Source: FEB-10 sp963710645 (GTDB lineage: Bacteria > Acidobacteriota > Thermoanaerobaculia > Thermoanaerobaculales > Sulfomarinibacteraceae). Taken from it: 64,000 nucleotides of DNA. The notes under the pieces are model-generated. The model was not told the DNA's origin. It saw only the letters and a program-made list of their open reading frames with translations, and did not search any database. The stretch covers positions 248,001 to 312,000 of the forward strand of contig CAVQBD010000009.1 in NCBI GenBank assembly GCA_963710645.1, given 5' to 3'. This document shows, one piece after another, positions 1-7,154 of the stretch. Within the stretch, counting starts at the first letter, position 1; each line of letters begins with the position of its first letter. Made by a program: the position numbers and the translations under genes.

Positions 1-841
1 GGCCGGCTGCAATCTCGCCTGTAAATTCTGTCAAAACTGGGACATTTCGAAATCTCGACAGATGGACCGGCTGGCCGATGCCGCCTCGCCGGGGGCCATC
101 GCCCGGGCGGCCGCCTCACTCGGCTGCCGCAGCGTTGCGTTCACCTACAACGACCCCGTGATATTCCTCGAGTACGCGGTGGACGTGGCCGCCGCCTGCC
201 GTGAGGCGGGCATCGCCACCGTCGCCGTGACCGCCGCCGAGATTCTGCCCTCACCGCGGCAGGAATTCTTTGCCCACATGGACGCAGCCAACGTGGATCT
301 CAAGGCCTTCACCGAGGATTTCTACACGCGCCTGTGCGGCGGGTCGCTCCAGCCGGTGCTCGAGACCCTCGAGTATCTCGTGAGCCAGACCGACGTCTGG
401 GTCGAACTCACCACCCTGCTCATCCCAGGAGAGAACGACTCCGATGACGAATTGGATCGGATGACGCGTTGGGTCGTGGAGCGCCTGGGTCCTGACGTCC
501 CCATGCACTTCACCGCCTTCCACCCCGATTTCAAGATGCTGAGCACACCCGCCACTCCGCCGGCCACCCTCACCAGGGCCCGCCGAATCGCCATGGCAAA
601 CGGCGTCCGCTTCGCCTATACAGGCAACGTCCACGACGAAGGCGGTGGCAGCACCTACTGTTCCCACTGCAAAGAGCTGCTGGTGGGCCGCGACTGGTAC
701 CTGCTCACCGCATGGAACCTGGATGCCAGGGGTTGTTGTTCGAGCTGCGGAACGCCATGTCCAGGGCGATTCGAGGCCCGTCCGGGAAATTGGGGGCCCC
801 GCCGGTTGCCGGTACGGATGTCGGAGTTTGATAGGTCCTGA
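1..841 (+). CDS. amrS: AmmeMemoRadiSam radical SAM enzyme (AmrS), 5'-truncated by the window edge
   Basis: The reading frame is open from base 2. It starts with Ala-Gly-Cys-Asn-Leu-Ala-Cys-Lys-Phe-Cys, a CxxxCxxC radical-SAM cluster motif, followed by CQNWDIS, which is typical of the AmrS/PflA-like family. About 279 residues are visible. The later part has VNVDLKAF-like and LTTLLIPGEND-like segments of the radical-SAM barrel. The C-terminus is Cys-rich (YCSHC, GCCSSCGTPC) and ends in RPGNWG...LPVRM, as AmrS proteins do. The substrate is not established in general; the family travels with Memo and AMMECR1 domain proteins. A Memo-type gene is present at 47161-47976, far from this one. The N-terminal ~80 residues lie outside the window. 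Confidence 0.85.
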   Translation, partial: AGCNLACKFCQNWDISKSRQMDRLADAASPGAIARAAASLGCRSVAFTYNDPVIFLEYAVDVAAACREAGIATVAVTAAEILPSPRQEFFAHMDAANVDLKAFTEDFYTRLCGGSLQPVLETLEYLVSQTDVWVELTTLLIPGENDSDDELDRMTRWVVERLGPDVPMHFTAFHPDFKMLSTPATPPATLTRARRIAMANGVRFAYTGNVHDEGGGSTYCSHCKELLVGRDWYLLTAWNLDARGCCSSCGTPCPGRFEARPGNWGPRRLPVRMSEFDRS

Positions 842-1063
842 TAAGGGTTCAGGATTCAGGGTTCAGGCCCGCCCACCCGGGATGCCCACAGATCACAAAG
901 ATACAAACAAATGCCGGATGCTCAATGCAAGATCCCCCGCCCGCCCGGGTCGTAACAGGCCGCGACGGGCGGGCGTGCCAGACTTGGACGCATTGCTCGG
1001 GCCGGTGCCGACTGGTCACGGCGAAGTTCATAGGACGGAGCCGGAAGGCACCGGTCAGGACCC
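842..1063. repeat. Spacer with short heptamer arrays and a GC tract
   Basis: Bases 845-865 are three 7-bp units (GGGTTCA, GGATTCA, GGGTTCA). A second array follows at about 915-936 with ATGCCGG, ATGCTCA and ATGCAAG units. It leads into a C-rich tract (CCCCCGCCCGCCCGGG) and a GGCGGGCGTGCCA stretch near 967-981 that recurs near 33210. No gene is seen here. The neighbours end towards each other (amrS plus, ridA minus). Confidence 0.7.
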
Positions 1064-1447
1064 CTATTCGGTGACAATCGCCTCCGCCTCGATCTCCACC
1101 TTCCAGCGGGGATCGAGCAGTCCCTTGACCACAACCATGGTGGCAGCTGGGAAGATCTCGGCGAAGAACTCACCGTGGGCCCGGCCTACGGCTTCCCAAT
1201 CGGCCGCATCCACGACGTACACTCGAGTCCGAACAATGTCCTCACGTCGTCCGCCCAGGCCTTCGATGGCCTCGACGATCGTCTCGAGGCAGCGTTTCGC
1301 CTGGACGTATGCGTCGCCTTCCACCGTTTCGCCATCCGGTCCGATGGGGGCTGTTCCGGAAACCACGATGATCGGGCCGCGTCGCACCGCCCGAGAAAAC
1401 CCAACCAACGCCTCGTAGGGTGAGGCGGAGCGATAGCGGTCATTCAT
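1064..1447 (-). CDS. RidA family (YjgF/UK114) protein
   Basis: The 127-residue product matches the RidA family in length and features: an early SAPIGPDG-type strand, ETIVEAIEGLGG, DIVRTRVYVVD, and a C-terminal half with FFAEIFPAATMVVVKGL and VEIEAEAI. RidA proteins hydrolyse reactive enamine/imine intermediates made by PLP enzymes. The expected substrate-binding Arg is visible in VRTRVYV. The start at 1447 is chosen over longer options because AGGGAG lies eight bases upstream and the family begins near here; the 47 residues ahead look like untranslated sequence. It is transcribed alone, divergent from the dienelactone hydrolase gene. A metabolic partner is not evident nearby. Confidence 0.85.
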   Translation of the reverse strand: MNDRYRSASPYEALVGFSRAVRRGPIIVVSGTAPIGPDGETVEGDAYVQAKRCLETIVEAIEGLGGRREDIVRTRVYVVDAADWEAVGRAHGEFFAEIFPAATMVVVKGLLDPRWKVEIEAEAIVTE

Positions 1448-1729
1448 GACATGCACTCCCTGGTCAATCCCGCCTCGAGTGGACCACGGAACGCCCCTTG
1501 CGGACGACGTCGAGACCCGAAGACCCCCTCGCGGGAAGTTGTTTTTGAGGACTGGACCCATTATAGCTCGGGCACGATCCCCTGTCACTCGGTATTCGGC
1601 CCAGCCGTATGCAGGCTACCTCGAGATCGAGGACCAATAGTGAGCGATTCTCGTGTGTGATTCACCGTGGAACACCGCGCCGGTCGAAGCTGTTGTTCCA
1701 ACTGATCACGCCAACCAAAGGAGATCGCC

Positions 1730-2569
1730 ATGAATCGCAAACTGCTCACAATCGCTCTGTGTCTCACTGCTCTCGCCTGTGGCGCCCAGGACGAGTATGC
1801 CGACCGGATGGCCACCGAGCACCGGAACGACGCGCCGGTTGCCAACCCCATGTCCCAGGCTGCGCCTACTGCGCAGGTGATGGAGGAGGATGTGGTCTAC
1901 GCCACAGTCGACGGGCAGCCGGTCACCGGCTTTTTGGCCCGGCCCTCGGACGGATCAGTCGGCCCGGGGTTGATCGTGATCCACGAGTGGTGGGGTCTCA
2001 ACGACAACATCCGCGCCATGGCCCGACGGCTGGCCGGGGAGGGTTACACCGCCCTGGCGGTGGATCTCTACGGTGGTCAGGTCGCCGGAGATCGAGATAC
2101 CGCCTATGCACTCATGAAGGCCGCCAACGCAGCACCGGCAGAGGCCGAAGACAACCTCCGCCAGGCGTTCGACTATCTCGCCACCGCACTCCAGACGCCT
2201 TCGGTGGGGAGCGTCGGTTGGTGTTTCGGCGGCGCCTGGTCGCTCAACACCGCGCTGTTGCTTCCCGACACGCTGGACGCCGCCGTAATCTTCTACGGTC
2301 ATCTCGACACCGACCCGAAACGTCTCGCCACGCTGGAAATGCCCATACTGGGCCTGTTCGGCGCCGAGGATCAGGGGATCCCACTGGAATCGGTGGAGGC
2401 CTTTTCTTCGACGCTCGCCAATATGGGCAAAGACGCCACAATCGTGATCTACCCCGGCGCCGATCACGCCTTCGCCAACCCGTCGGGCCGCAACTATCAG
2501 CCCGAGACCGCCGAGCAGGCCTGGACCGAAACGCTCGGATTCCTGGCGGAGAATCTTCGAAGGGACTAG
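1730..2569 (+). CDS. Dienelactone hydrolase family lipoprotein
   Basis: The 279-residue protein has a lipoprotein signal (Lys-rich start, hydrophobic run, LTALAC lipobox, Cys17), so it is probably anchored in a membrane. The mature part is an alpha/beta-hydrolase of the dienelactone hydrolase type: LIVIHEWWGLN, a Cys nucleophile elbow GWCFGG, Asp in FGAEDQGIP, and His in GADHAFAN, giving the Cys-Asp-His triad of the family. The family hydrolyses lactones or esters, and the exact substrate cannot be read here. A strong AAAGGAG ribosome binding site sits before the ATG. The stop codon lies inside a heptamer array (2561-2588). No operon partner is obvious; the next gene starts 52 bases on. Confidence 0.85.
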   Translation: MNRKLLTIALCLTALACGAQDEYADRMATEHRNDAPVANPMSQAAPTAQVMEEDVVYATVDGQPVTGFLARPSDGSVGPGLIVIHEWWGLNDNIRAMARRLAGEGYTALAVDLYGGQVAGDRDTAYALMKAANAAPAEAEDNLRQAFDYLATALQTPSVGSVGWCFGGAWSLNTALLLPDTLDAAVIFYGHLDTDPKRLATLEMPILGLFGAEDQGIPLESVEAFSSTLANMGKDATIVIYPGADHAFANPSGRNYQPETAEQAWTETLGFLAENLRRD

Positions 2570-2588
2570 GGGCTAGGGGCTGGGGGCA
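2561..2588. repeat. Heptamer array overlapping the end of the dienelactone hydrolase gene
   Basis: Four units of 7 bp are in phase: AGGGACT, AGGGGCT, AGGGGCT, GGGGGCA. The first unit contributes the last codons and the TAG stop of the upstream gene, so this array has grown from or into a coding end. Confidence 0.75.
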
Positions 2589-2620
2589 TGACGTTGAACC
2601 TCTCGGCCGTGTGAGCTACC

Positions 2621-3445
2621 GTGCCGGGAGTGGAAGACTCGCAAGCATCCTCCGGCTCGACCAACAACGGCCAACCGCCGCGGCCGACGGCCACGGGAAA
2701 CCTGGCCCAATGGCGCTGGCCGTTGGTGGTCGTGATCCTCGCCATGCTCGCCTTTCTCGGCGGTCGGGCGGCCTGCCGACTGGTGGCGGACGGCGGCGGA
2801 TCCGTGGGTCATCTGTTCGACGGAGCGGCCGAAATCGCCGAGAAATTCCAGACGGAAAACATAACGACCACCTTTGTTTCGGCCATTCCAAGGCTCGCGC
2901 CCGACAGCGGCGCAAAGCTCGAACTGGTGGCCATCGACGGGGTCGAGACCTTCACCCGAGTCAGCGACCGCCGGATATTCTTCGACATCGTTCCCCTCGG
3001 CGCCACGGTCTCCGAGATCCGGGTGCCGGTGACCTACCGCTACCACCTCCGGCTCGACGATCCGTGGCGGGTCGAGGTGGAGGACCAGGCCTGCATCGTC
3101 CACGCTCCAGCCATCCGGGCCACCCTTCCGCCGGCCATCCACACCGACGGTCTCGAGAAACGCAGCTCCTCCGGTTGGCTTCGCCTCGACGATGACGATC
3201 AGATGGCGGCCCTGGAGCGCAGTCTTACCGAACTGCTTGGACGCAGGGCGTCAGACCCCGACAGCATCGATCTGGTGCGGGAAACCAGCCGCCGAGAGGT
3301 GGCGACTTTCGTTCAGAACTGGCTGCTTGCCGAGGACCACTGGCGAGACGATCGGTTCCGGTCGGTGACCGTGATCTTCGCCGATGAAGAATCGGCGGAT
3401 CCATTCGCCCTGCCGCCGACGCTGACGCTCCGCCCACCGCGTTGA
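2621..3445 (+). CDS. Membrane-anchored protein, possibly DUF4230
   Basis: The 274-residue product starts at GTG. It has a short cytoplasmic Gln/Asn/Pro-rich start, one transmembrane helix at about residues 27-46 (WPLVVVILAMLAFLGG) and a soluble domain of about 220 residues with alternating strands and a late charged helix (DSIDLVRETSRREVATFVQNWLL). The layout, a single N-terminal helix followed by a VAIDGVETFTRVSDRRIFF-like strand pair and a C-terminal helix, resembles DUF4230 proteins, but this is a tentative match from memory. No catalytic motif is visible. The function is unknown. It lies between a secreted hydrolase and an M23 peptidase, so an envelope role is possible. Confidence 0.6.
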   Translation: MPGVEDSQASSGSTNNGQPPRPTATGNLAQWRWPLVVVILAMLAFLGGRAACRLVADGGGSVGHLFDGAAEIAEKFQTENITTTFVSAIPRLAPDSGAKLELVAIDGVETFTRVSDRRIFFDIVPLGATVSEIRVPVTYRYHLRLDDPWRVEVEDQACIVHAPAIRATLPPAIHTDGLEKRSSSGWLRLDDDDQMAALERSLTELLGRRASDPDSIDLVRETSRREVATFVQNWLLAEDHWRDDRFRSVTVIFADEESADPFALPPTLTLRPPR

Positions 3446-3515
3446 CCAGTCCCAGTGCGCCCCCCCTCCCGAATCGGAGCGGCTTCCACTCTGCCCGAAG
3501 AAACCCAAAAACCCT

Positions 3516-3521
3516 TACAAT
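3516..3521 (+). promoter_or_regulatory. -10 hexamer TACAAT, six bases before ATG
   Basis: TACAAT is followed by exactly six bases and then the ATG at 3528. No Shine-Dalgarno sequence is present. With the usual -10 to start-site distance, transcription would begin at or next to the A of ATG, so the mRNA would be leaderless. No clear -35 is seen. Confidence 0.55.
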
Positions 3522-3527
3522 GGCACC

Positions 3528-4223
3528 ATGCGCTTGGTGACCGACCTCCCGTCGATCCTTGAAGGACACCGCGGCGAGTTCGCGTCGGTGATCCCATTCG
3601 ACCTGGAGTCGGGCGGGTTCACTGTCTTCGACTTCACCACTGCCAATCACGACCTCGAGCACGTGGGCATCAACGACGTGGCCGACTTCACCGAGTATCT
3701 CTTCGAGCAGATTGTGTCCGGCGACCTCCCGGTCGGCATCGGACGCTACGACGAGGACCGAGTGCTCTATCGCCATTCGCCGCTGTTTGACGATTCAACT
3801 GAACGGCGCAGCATCCACCTGGGGATCGACCTCTTCGTCACCGGCGGAACCACGATCTACGCCCCTCTGGATGGTGTGGTCCACTCCTATGCCAACAATG
3901 ACCGTCTCGGTGACTACGGCCCCACCATCATCCTCGCCCATGAGCTGGACGGGACCCGATTCCATACCTTGTACGGCCACCTCAGCCGAGCCTGTATCGA
4001 GGAGATTTCGCGCGGTCAGGCGGTTCCCCACGGCGGGGCCTTCGCCGAGGTGGGAGAGCACCACGAGAACGGAGGCTGGCCGCCCCACCTGCACTTCCAG
4101 ATCGTCACAGACATGGACGGTGCCGAAGGTGATTTCCCCGGAGTGGCCGCGCCCTCCGAGAGGAAACGCTTCCTCGATCTGTGTCCCGATCCCAACCTCA
4201 TCCTTGGCATTCCAGGGTTGTAG
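3528..4223 (+). CDS. Stand-alone M23 (LytM) metallopeptidase domain protein
   Basis: The 231-residue product has the M23 zinc site: His and Asp in HLGIDLF and the HxH of PPHLHFQIV. It also has the family phrase TLYGHLS. M23 enzymes cut peptidoglycan cross-links or bridge peptides, but this protein has no signal peptide or membrane segment, so it may act inside the cell or on a different substrate. The segment around YGPTIILAHE, NGGWPPHLHFQ and the ending PDPNLILGIPGL closely resembles, from memory, the middle domain of three-part proteins with an aminoglycoside-phosphotransferase-like domain, M23 and a class III aminotransferase. Here the flanking domains are absent. The start has no ribosome binding site but a TACAAT hexamer six bases upstream. 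Confidence 0.8.
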   Translation: MRLVTDLPSILEGHRGEFASVIPFDLESGGFTVFDFTTANHDLEHVGINDVADFTEYLFEQIVSGDLPVGIGRYDEDRVLYRHSPLFDDSTERRSIHLGIDLFVTGGTTIYAPLDGVVHSYANNDRLGDYGPTIILAHELDGTRFHTLYGHLSRACIEEISRGQAVPHGGAFAEVGEHHENGGWPPHLHFQIVTDMDGAEGDFPGVAAPSERKRFLDLCPDPNLILGIPGL

Positions 4224-4502
4224 ACCCCCACCCTCCCACCCAGTGTGGAGAGTGTGGACTCGCCCTCCCACCCTCCCGGTGTGGAAAGTGTGGAAGATGT
4301 CGACTGTGCCCGAGACCGTTATCGTTGCCGTTACAGACGTATGGTCCTAGGGTCCTAGGGTCCTGACCCACACACCAAGAAACAGTTCCGGGTTGCGTTC
4401 AACCGCCCGGGTCGGGACGAAGGCGCTGCCACTGTTCAAAAACTCGTTTGGCACGATGAGCCGATTTCGTTGCTTCCCTTTCCCCGAGGCGCTCGCCGAG
4501 GT

Positions 4503-4578
4503 TGCCACCCCTGACACTTTCGAATCCCCAGGCCGTTCAAAACCCGAAAGCGAGGCATTCCGAAAGTGTCAGAAGTGG
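4503..4578. repeat. Palindromic repeat family A, copy 1
   Basis: Arms CTGACACTTTCG (4511-4522) and CGAAAGTGTCAG (4561-4572) pair perfectly. They extend through a two-base internal bulge to TGCCAC/GTGGCA, around a loop of about 38 bases. Conserved flanks shared with the other copies are CGAGGTTGCCACCC on the left and GGCACGCCCGCC on the right. Confidence 0.8.
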
Positions 4579-4620
4579 CACGCCCGCCAGCCGTACCCTC
4601 ACGCTCCGGGTGGGCGGGGG

Positions 4621-4655
4621 GTTCGAATTTCGAAATTCGAATTTCGAATTTCGAA
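4621..4655. repeat. Heptamer array (TTTCGAA type)
   Basis: Five in-phase 7-bp units occur: GTTCGAA, TTTCGAA, ATTCGAA, TTTCGAA, TTTCGAA. The array abuts the G-rich tract on its left and precedes the CPBP gene. Confidence 0.85.
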
Positions 4656-4690
4656 TTCCCGCGACCGTTCGTCTACCATCAACTCCTAAG

Positions 4691-5392
4691 ATGAACGACC
4701 ACGGCAACTCCACACCCACCATCAAGAGCGCGGTGCTGGCCCTGCTGCTGCTAGCGCCGGTACCAACGATCGGGGTGGCGGCGGCAATGCACGCGGCACC
4801 CGGGACGGTCGGCCAGACGGTCTTTCTCGCCGCCAAGATATGGCTTGTGGCCTTTCCGGCCTTCTGGTACCTGGTGGTGGAACGGGGCACACCGAGCTGG
4901 TCGCCACCTCGGCAGGGTGGGCTTCGATTCGGCGCGGCCATGGGACTGGTCATGGGGGTCTTGATTCTGGCCGCCTACTGGAGTGGACTCTCCAGTCAAA
5001 TCGATCCCATGTTGCTCCGCCGCACCGCAGGCGAGATGGAACTCACCCGTCCATGGGTCTACATCGCGGGAGCCGGATACTGGATATTCATCAACTCCCT
5101 GATTGAGGAGTACGTCTATCGGTGGTTCATCCTCCGTCAACTGCGGGCACTCATGAACGACGCGGCTGCCGTGCTCGCCTCGGCGCTGGCATTCACCATT
5201 CATCACACCGTCGCCATGGCCGACTACCTCGGGCCTCTGCACAACGGGCTTGGCACCGTGGCGGTGTTCTCGGCCGGAGCGTGCTGGTCGTGGCTCTATC
5301 TCCGCTACCGATCCATCTGGCCGCCATGGGTCGCCCACGTGATTGCCGACGTCGCGATCTTCCTCATCGGCTGGCATTTGCTTTTCGGATGA
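4691..5392 (+). CDS. CPBP family intramembrane metalloprotease
   Basis: The 233-residue integral membrane protein has about six hydrophobic segments. The CPBP/Abi (CAAX-protease-like) motifs are all present in order: EEYVYRWF (the EExxxR motif, near residue 140), FTIHH (FxxxH) and HVIAD (HxxxD/N). These are the glutamates and histidines expected to hold the catalytic metal in Rce1-like proteases. The cellular substrate is unknown; bacterial members act in protein maturation, bacteriocin immunity or signalling. The ATG at 4691 is chosen because the upstream in-frame codons translate the palindrome and heptamer array. It has no operon partner. A weak TACCAT hexamer lies 12 bases upstream and no ribosome binding site is visible. 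Confidence 0.85.
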   Translation: MNDHGNSTPTIKSAVLALLLLAPVPTIGVAAAMHAAPGTVGQTVFLAAKIWLVAFPAFWYLVVERGTPSWSPPRQGGLRFGAAMGLVMGVLILAAYWSGLSSQIDPMLLRRTAGEMELTRPWVYIAGAGYWIFINSLIEEYVYRWFILRQLRALMNDAAAVLASALAFTIHHTVAMADYLGPLHNGLGTVAVFSAGACWSWLYLRYRSIWPPWVAHVIADVAIFLIGWHLLFG

Positions 5393-5909
5393 ACCCCAAC
5401 CCACCGTCGCTATGGGGCTATGAGATCCCCCGCCCGCCAATTTCGAATTTCGAATTTTTACCGCCCACCCGGAAGACCCACAGATCGCACAGATGGGGAT
5501 TTGTTCGTCTCAAACCGCCTTGTGTCGGTGCCAGGCACCGCCACAGATGTGTCGACCTCGTGCTCCGATGTGATTTCAACGGTGCCTAGCACCGGCCCGG
5601 GCCTATAGGAAAATCCTCTTGATTTCAGCGCGCCCATCTCCCCACCGCGCTCCCCGAGGTTGCCCCCTTAGACATTGTTGGGACCTCACGGGATGAGTTT
5701 GCCAGCAGCTTGGTTCCCAACAATGTCAAAGACGGCACGCCCGATCATCGCGCGCACACCAGATCCGGGTGGGCGGGTTCTTCGATCTTCGTTCTCCGAG
5801 CGACCTGTCACGGCGAAGCGCGGAGCGCGGAGCCGGAAGCGAGCCGCCGCCGCAGACAGCTCCAACCCTCATCGTGCAAAAAACTCAATATGGACCAGTC
5901 ACGCGGTTG
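5393..5909. repeat. Repeat-filled spacer with palindrome A2 and GTGCCAGGCAC motif
   Basis: No gene is seen. It contains a short AATTTCG heptamer array (5442-5460) and the palindromic 11-mer GTGCCAGGCAC at 5528-5538, with a degenerate partner (GTGCCTAGCAC) at 5581-5591. The family A flank begins with CGCGCTCCCCGAGGTTGCC from about 5648. The A2 palindrome is at 5672-5728. A GC-rich tail with CCGGGTGGGCGGG lies near 5766-5780. Confidence 0.75.
5648..5745. repeat. Palindromic repeat family A, copy 2
   Basis: Arms GACATTGTTGGGA (5672-5684) and TCCCAACAATGTC (5716-5728) are a perfect 13-bp inverted repeat, different in sequence from copy 1. The flanks GAGGTTGCC on the left and GGCACGCCCG on the right are shared with the other copies. 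Confidence 0.85.
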
Positions 5910-7145
5910 TCAAAGCCCGCTGCGATCTGCGATGTAGTGGCACAGCTGGCTCATTCTCCGGGTGTAGGACCCGAGCTCGTTGTCATACCAGCCGAAGAGT
6001 TTGAGATGGGTCACCGGAACCTCGACCTCGCCCACATCGCTGTCGATTCCAAGGGCCGACAGGTCGACCCGGGTGAATCCTGTCCTGGCGTGGGTCTCCC
6101 AACCCTCGATGACCACCGCGGCCAGCTCGCCAATCAAGTCTGTGGAGACGTTCTGATCCTCGGTGTAGAGCACGCCGCTGTCCGGGTCGTCGCCGTAATC
6201 CGAGAAGATCCGGTTGACCGATGCCCGGTTGATCCGGCTGGCGCCACTGGCATCCAGCATCGACTGGAAGGTGCAGTTGAGGATGATGAGCGATGCCGTC
6301 GAGGTGGGAATCCGCACCGAATCGGCGAGAAAACCGATGGACGCGATCTCCGGCATCACCACCTCCAGCGCCGCGGCGGCGTTGGTGGAAGTGAGAATGA
6401 TGTTGTTCAACACCGATCGATTTTTGCGGAGGTCCTTGGCCCCGGATTTGGGAACCGAATCGAGCACGCTCTGGGAGTTGGTGGCGGCGTGGATCGTGGA
6501 CATGGAGGCCGTCAGCATGCGATGGGTGAGCTCGTGTTGCAGCAGGGGCAACATCATGTGAGCCAGCGCCGTAGTGGTGCAGGACGCCGCCGACACCATG
6601 CAGTGGGCGGAGGGATCGAAGGCTTGTTGGTTGATGCCGTAAATCAACATCACGCTGTCATCGGGTTGCCCGGCCAGTGGGTCCTTGATCTTGAATGCCG
6701 AGCTCACAAGGACGAGCTTCGCGCCCGACTCGAGATGGCCCTGAAGGCTGCCTCCGGGATGATCGGGCGGCAGGGTGGGGTCGCGGAATATGCCCGTGGT
6801 ATCCACCACCAAACCCACGCCATGGTCCGCCCAACCAATGTCCTTGGGGTCGCGGTCTTCGGTGAGCACCTCGACCTCGACTCCGTCGATCTCCAGCAGG
6901 TTCTTTTCACGATCCACGATCTTGACCACGTCCCGCGGCCCCGCGTGTCCATGAAGGAACCGGCCCAACGAGCCGTAAGTGCTGTCCGTCGACAGGTAAT
7001 GAGCGGCTGCTTCCAGGCCCTTCCCGATCTGGCGCCCGGGATTCACCACCAGCCGACCGAAACGGCCGGCGGCGACCTCGTACCAGACCGTCAGCTTGCC
7101 GATCCTCCCCAATCCGTTGATGCCGAGTGTGCCCATGCCTGCCAT
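5910..7145 (-). CDS. Divergent glyceraldehyde-3-phosphate dehydrogenase-like protein
   Basis: The 411-residue protein has the GAPDH fold signature: GINGLGRIGK at the start (NAD-binding), SAASCTTTALAH with the catalytic Cys189, STIHAATNSQ with the active-site His, SVRIPT and a C-terminal WYDNE. It is about 75 residues longer than a normal GAPDH. The active-site phrase departs from the usual SNASCTTNCLAP, and the acidic residue that normally selects NAD+ after the second strand is not evident (VVNPGRQ). It may use another aldehyde or cofactor, or be regulatory. The ATG at 7145 follows an AGGGGGT ribosome binding site; a GTG six bases upstream is possible. It starts about ten bases after the PPDK-like gene ends, so the two form one transcription unit. 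Confidence 0.8.
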   Translation of the reverse strand: MAGMGTLGINGLGRIGKLTVWYEVAAGRFGRLVVNPGRQIGKGLEAAAHYLSTDSTYGSLGRFLHGHAGPRDVVKIVDREKNLLEIDGVEVEVLTEDRDPKDIGWADHGVGLVVDTTGIFRDPTLPPDHPGGSLQGHLESGAKLVLVSSAFKIKDPLAGQPDDSVMLIYGINQQAFDPSAHCMVSAASCTTTALAHMMLPLLQHELTHRMLTASMSTIHAATNSQSVLDSVPKSGAKDLRKNRSVLNNIILTSTNAAAALEVVMPEIASIGFLADSVRIPTSTASLIILNCTFQSMLDASGASRINRASVNRIFSDYGDDPDSGVLYTEDQNVSTDLIGELAAVVIEGWETHARTGFTRVDLSALGIDSDVGEVEVPVTHLKLFGWYDNELGSYTRRMSQLCHYIADRSGL

Positions 7146-7154
7146 GATCACCCC

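Larger units (their letters stand above)
4224..4690. repeat. Repeat-filled spacer: 9-mer arrays, 8-mer array, palindrome, heptamer array
   Basis: No gene is seen. In order: 9-bp units with core GTGTGGA (4242-4259 and 4279-4305); an 8-bp array of GTCCTAGG units (4344-4366), the exception to the 7-bp rule; a long palindrome (4503-4580); a G-rich tract GGGTGGGCGGGGGG at about 4609-4622; and a heptamer array TTTCGAA (4621-4655). The CPBP gene begins 35 bases later. TACCAT at 4673-4678 may be its -10. Confidence 0.75.

Noticed and set aside
1609..3195. 528-codon plus-strand frame spanning two genes
   Set aside because: It lies over the dienelactone hydrolase and the membrane protein in another frame and is Arg/Gly/Pro-rich without any motif.
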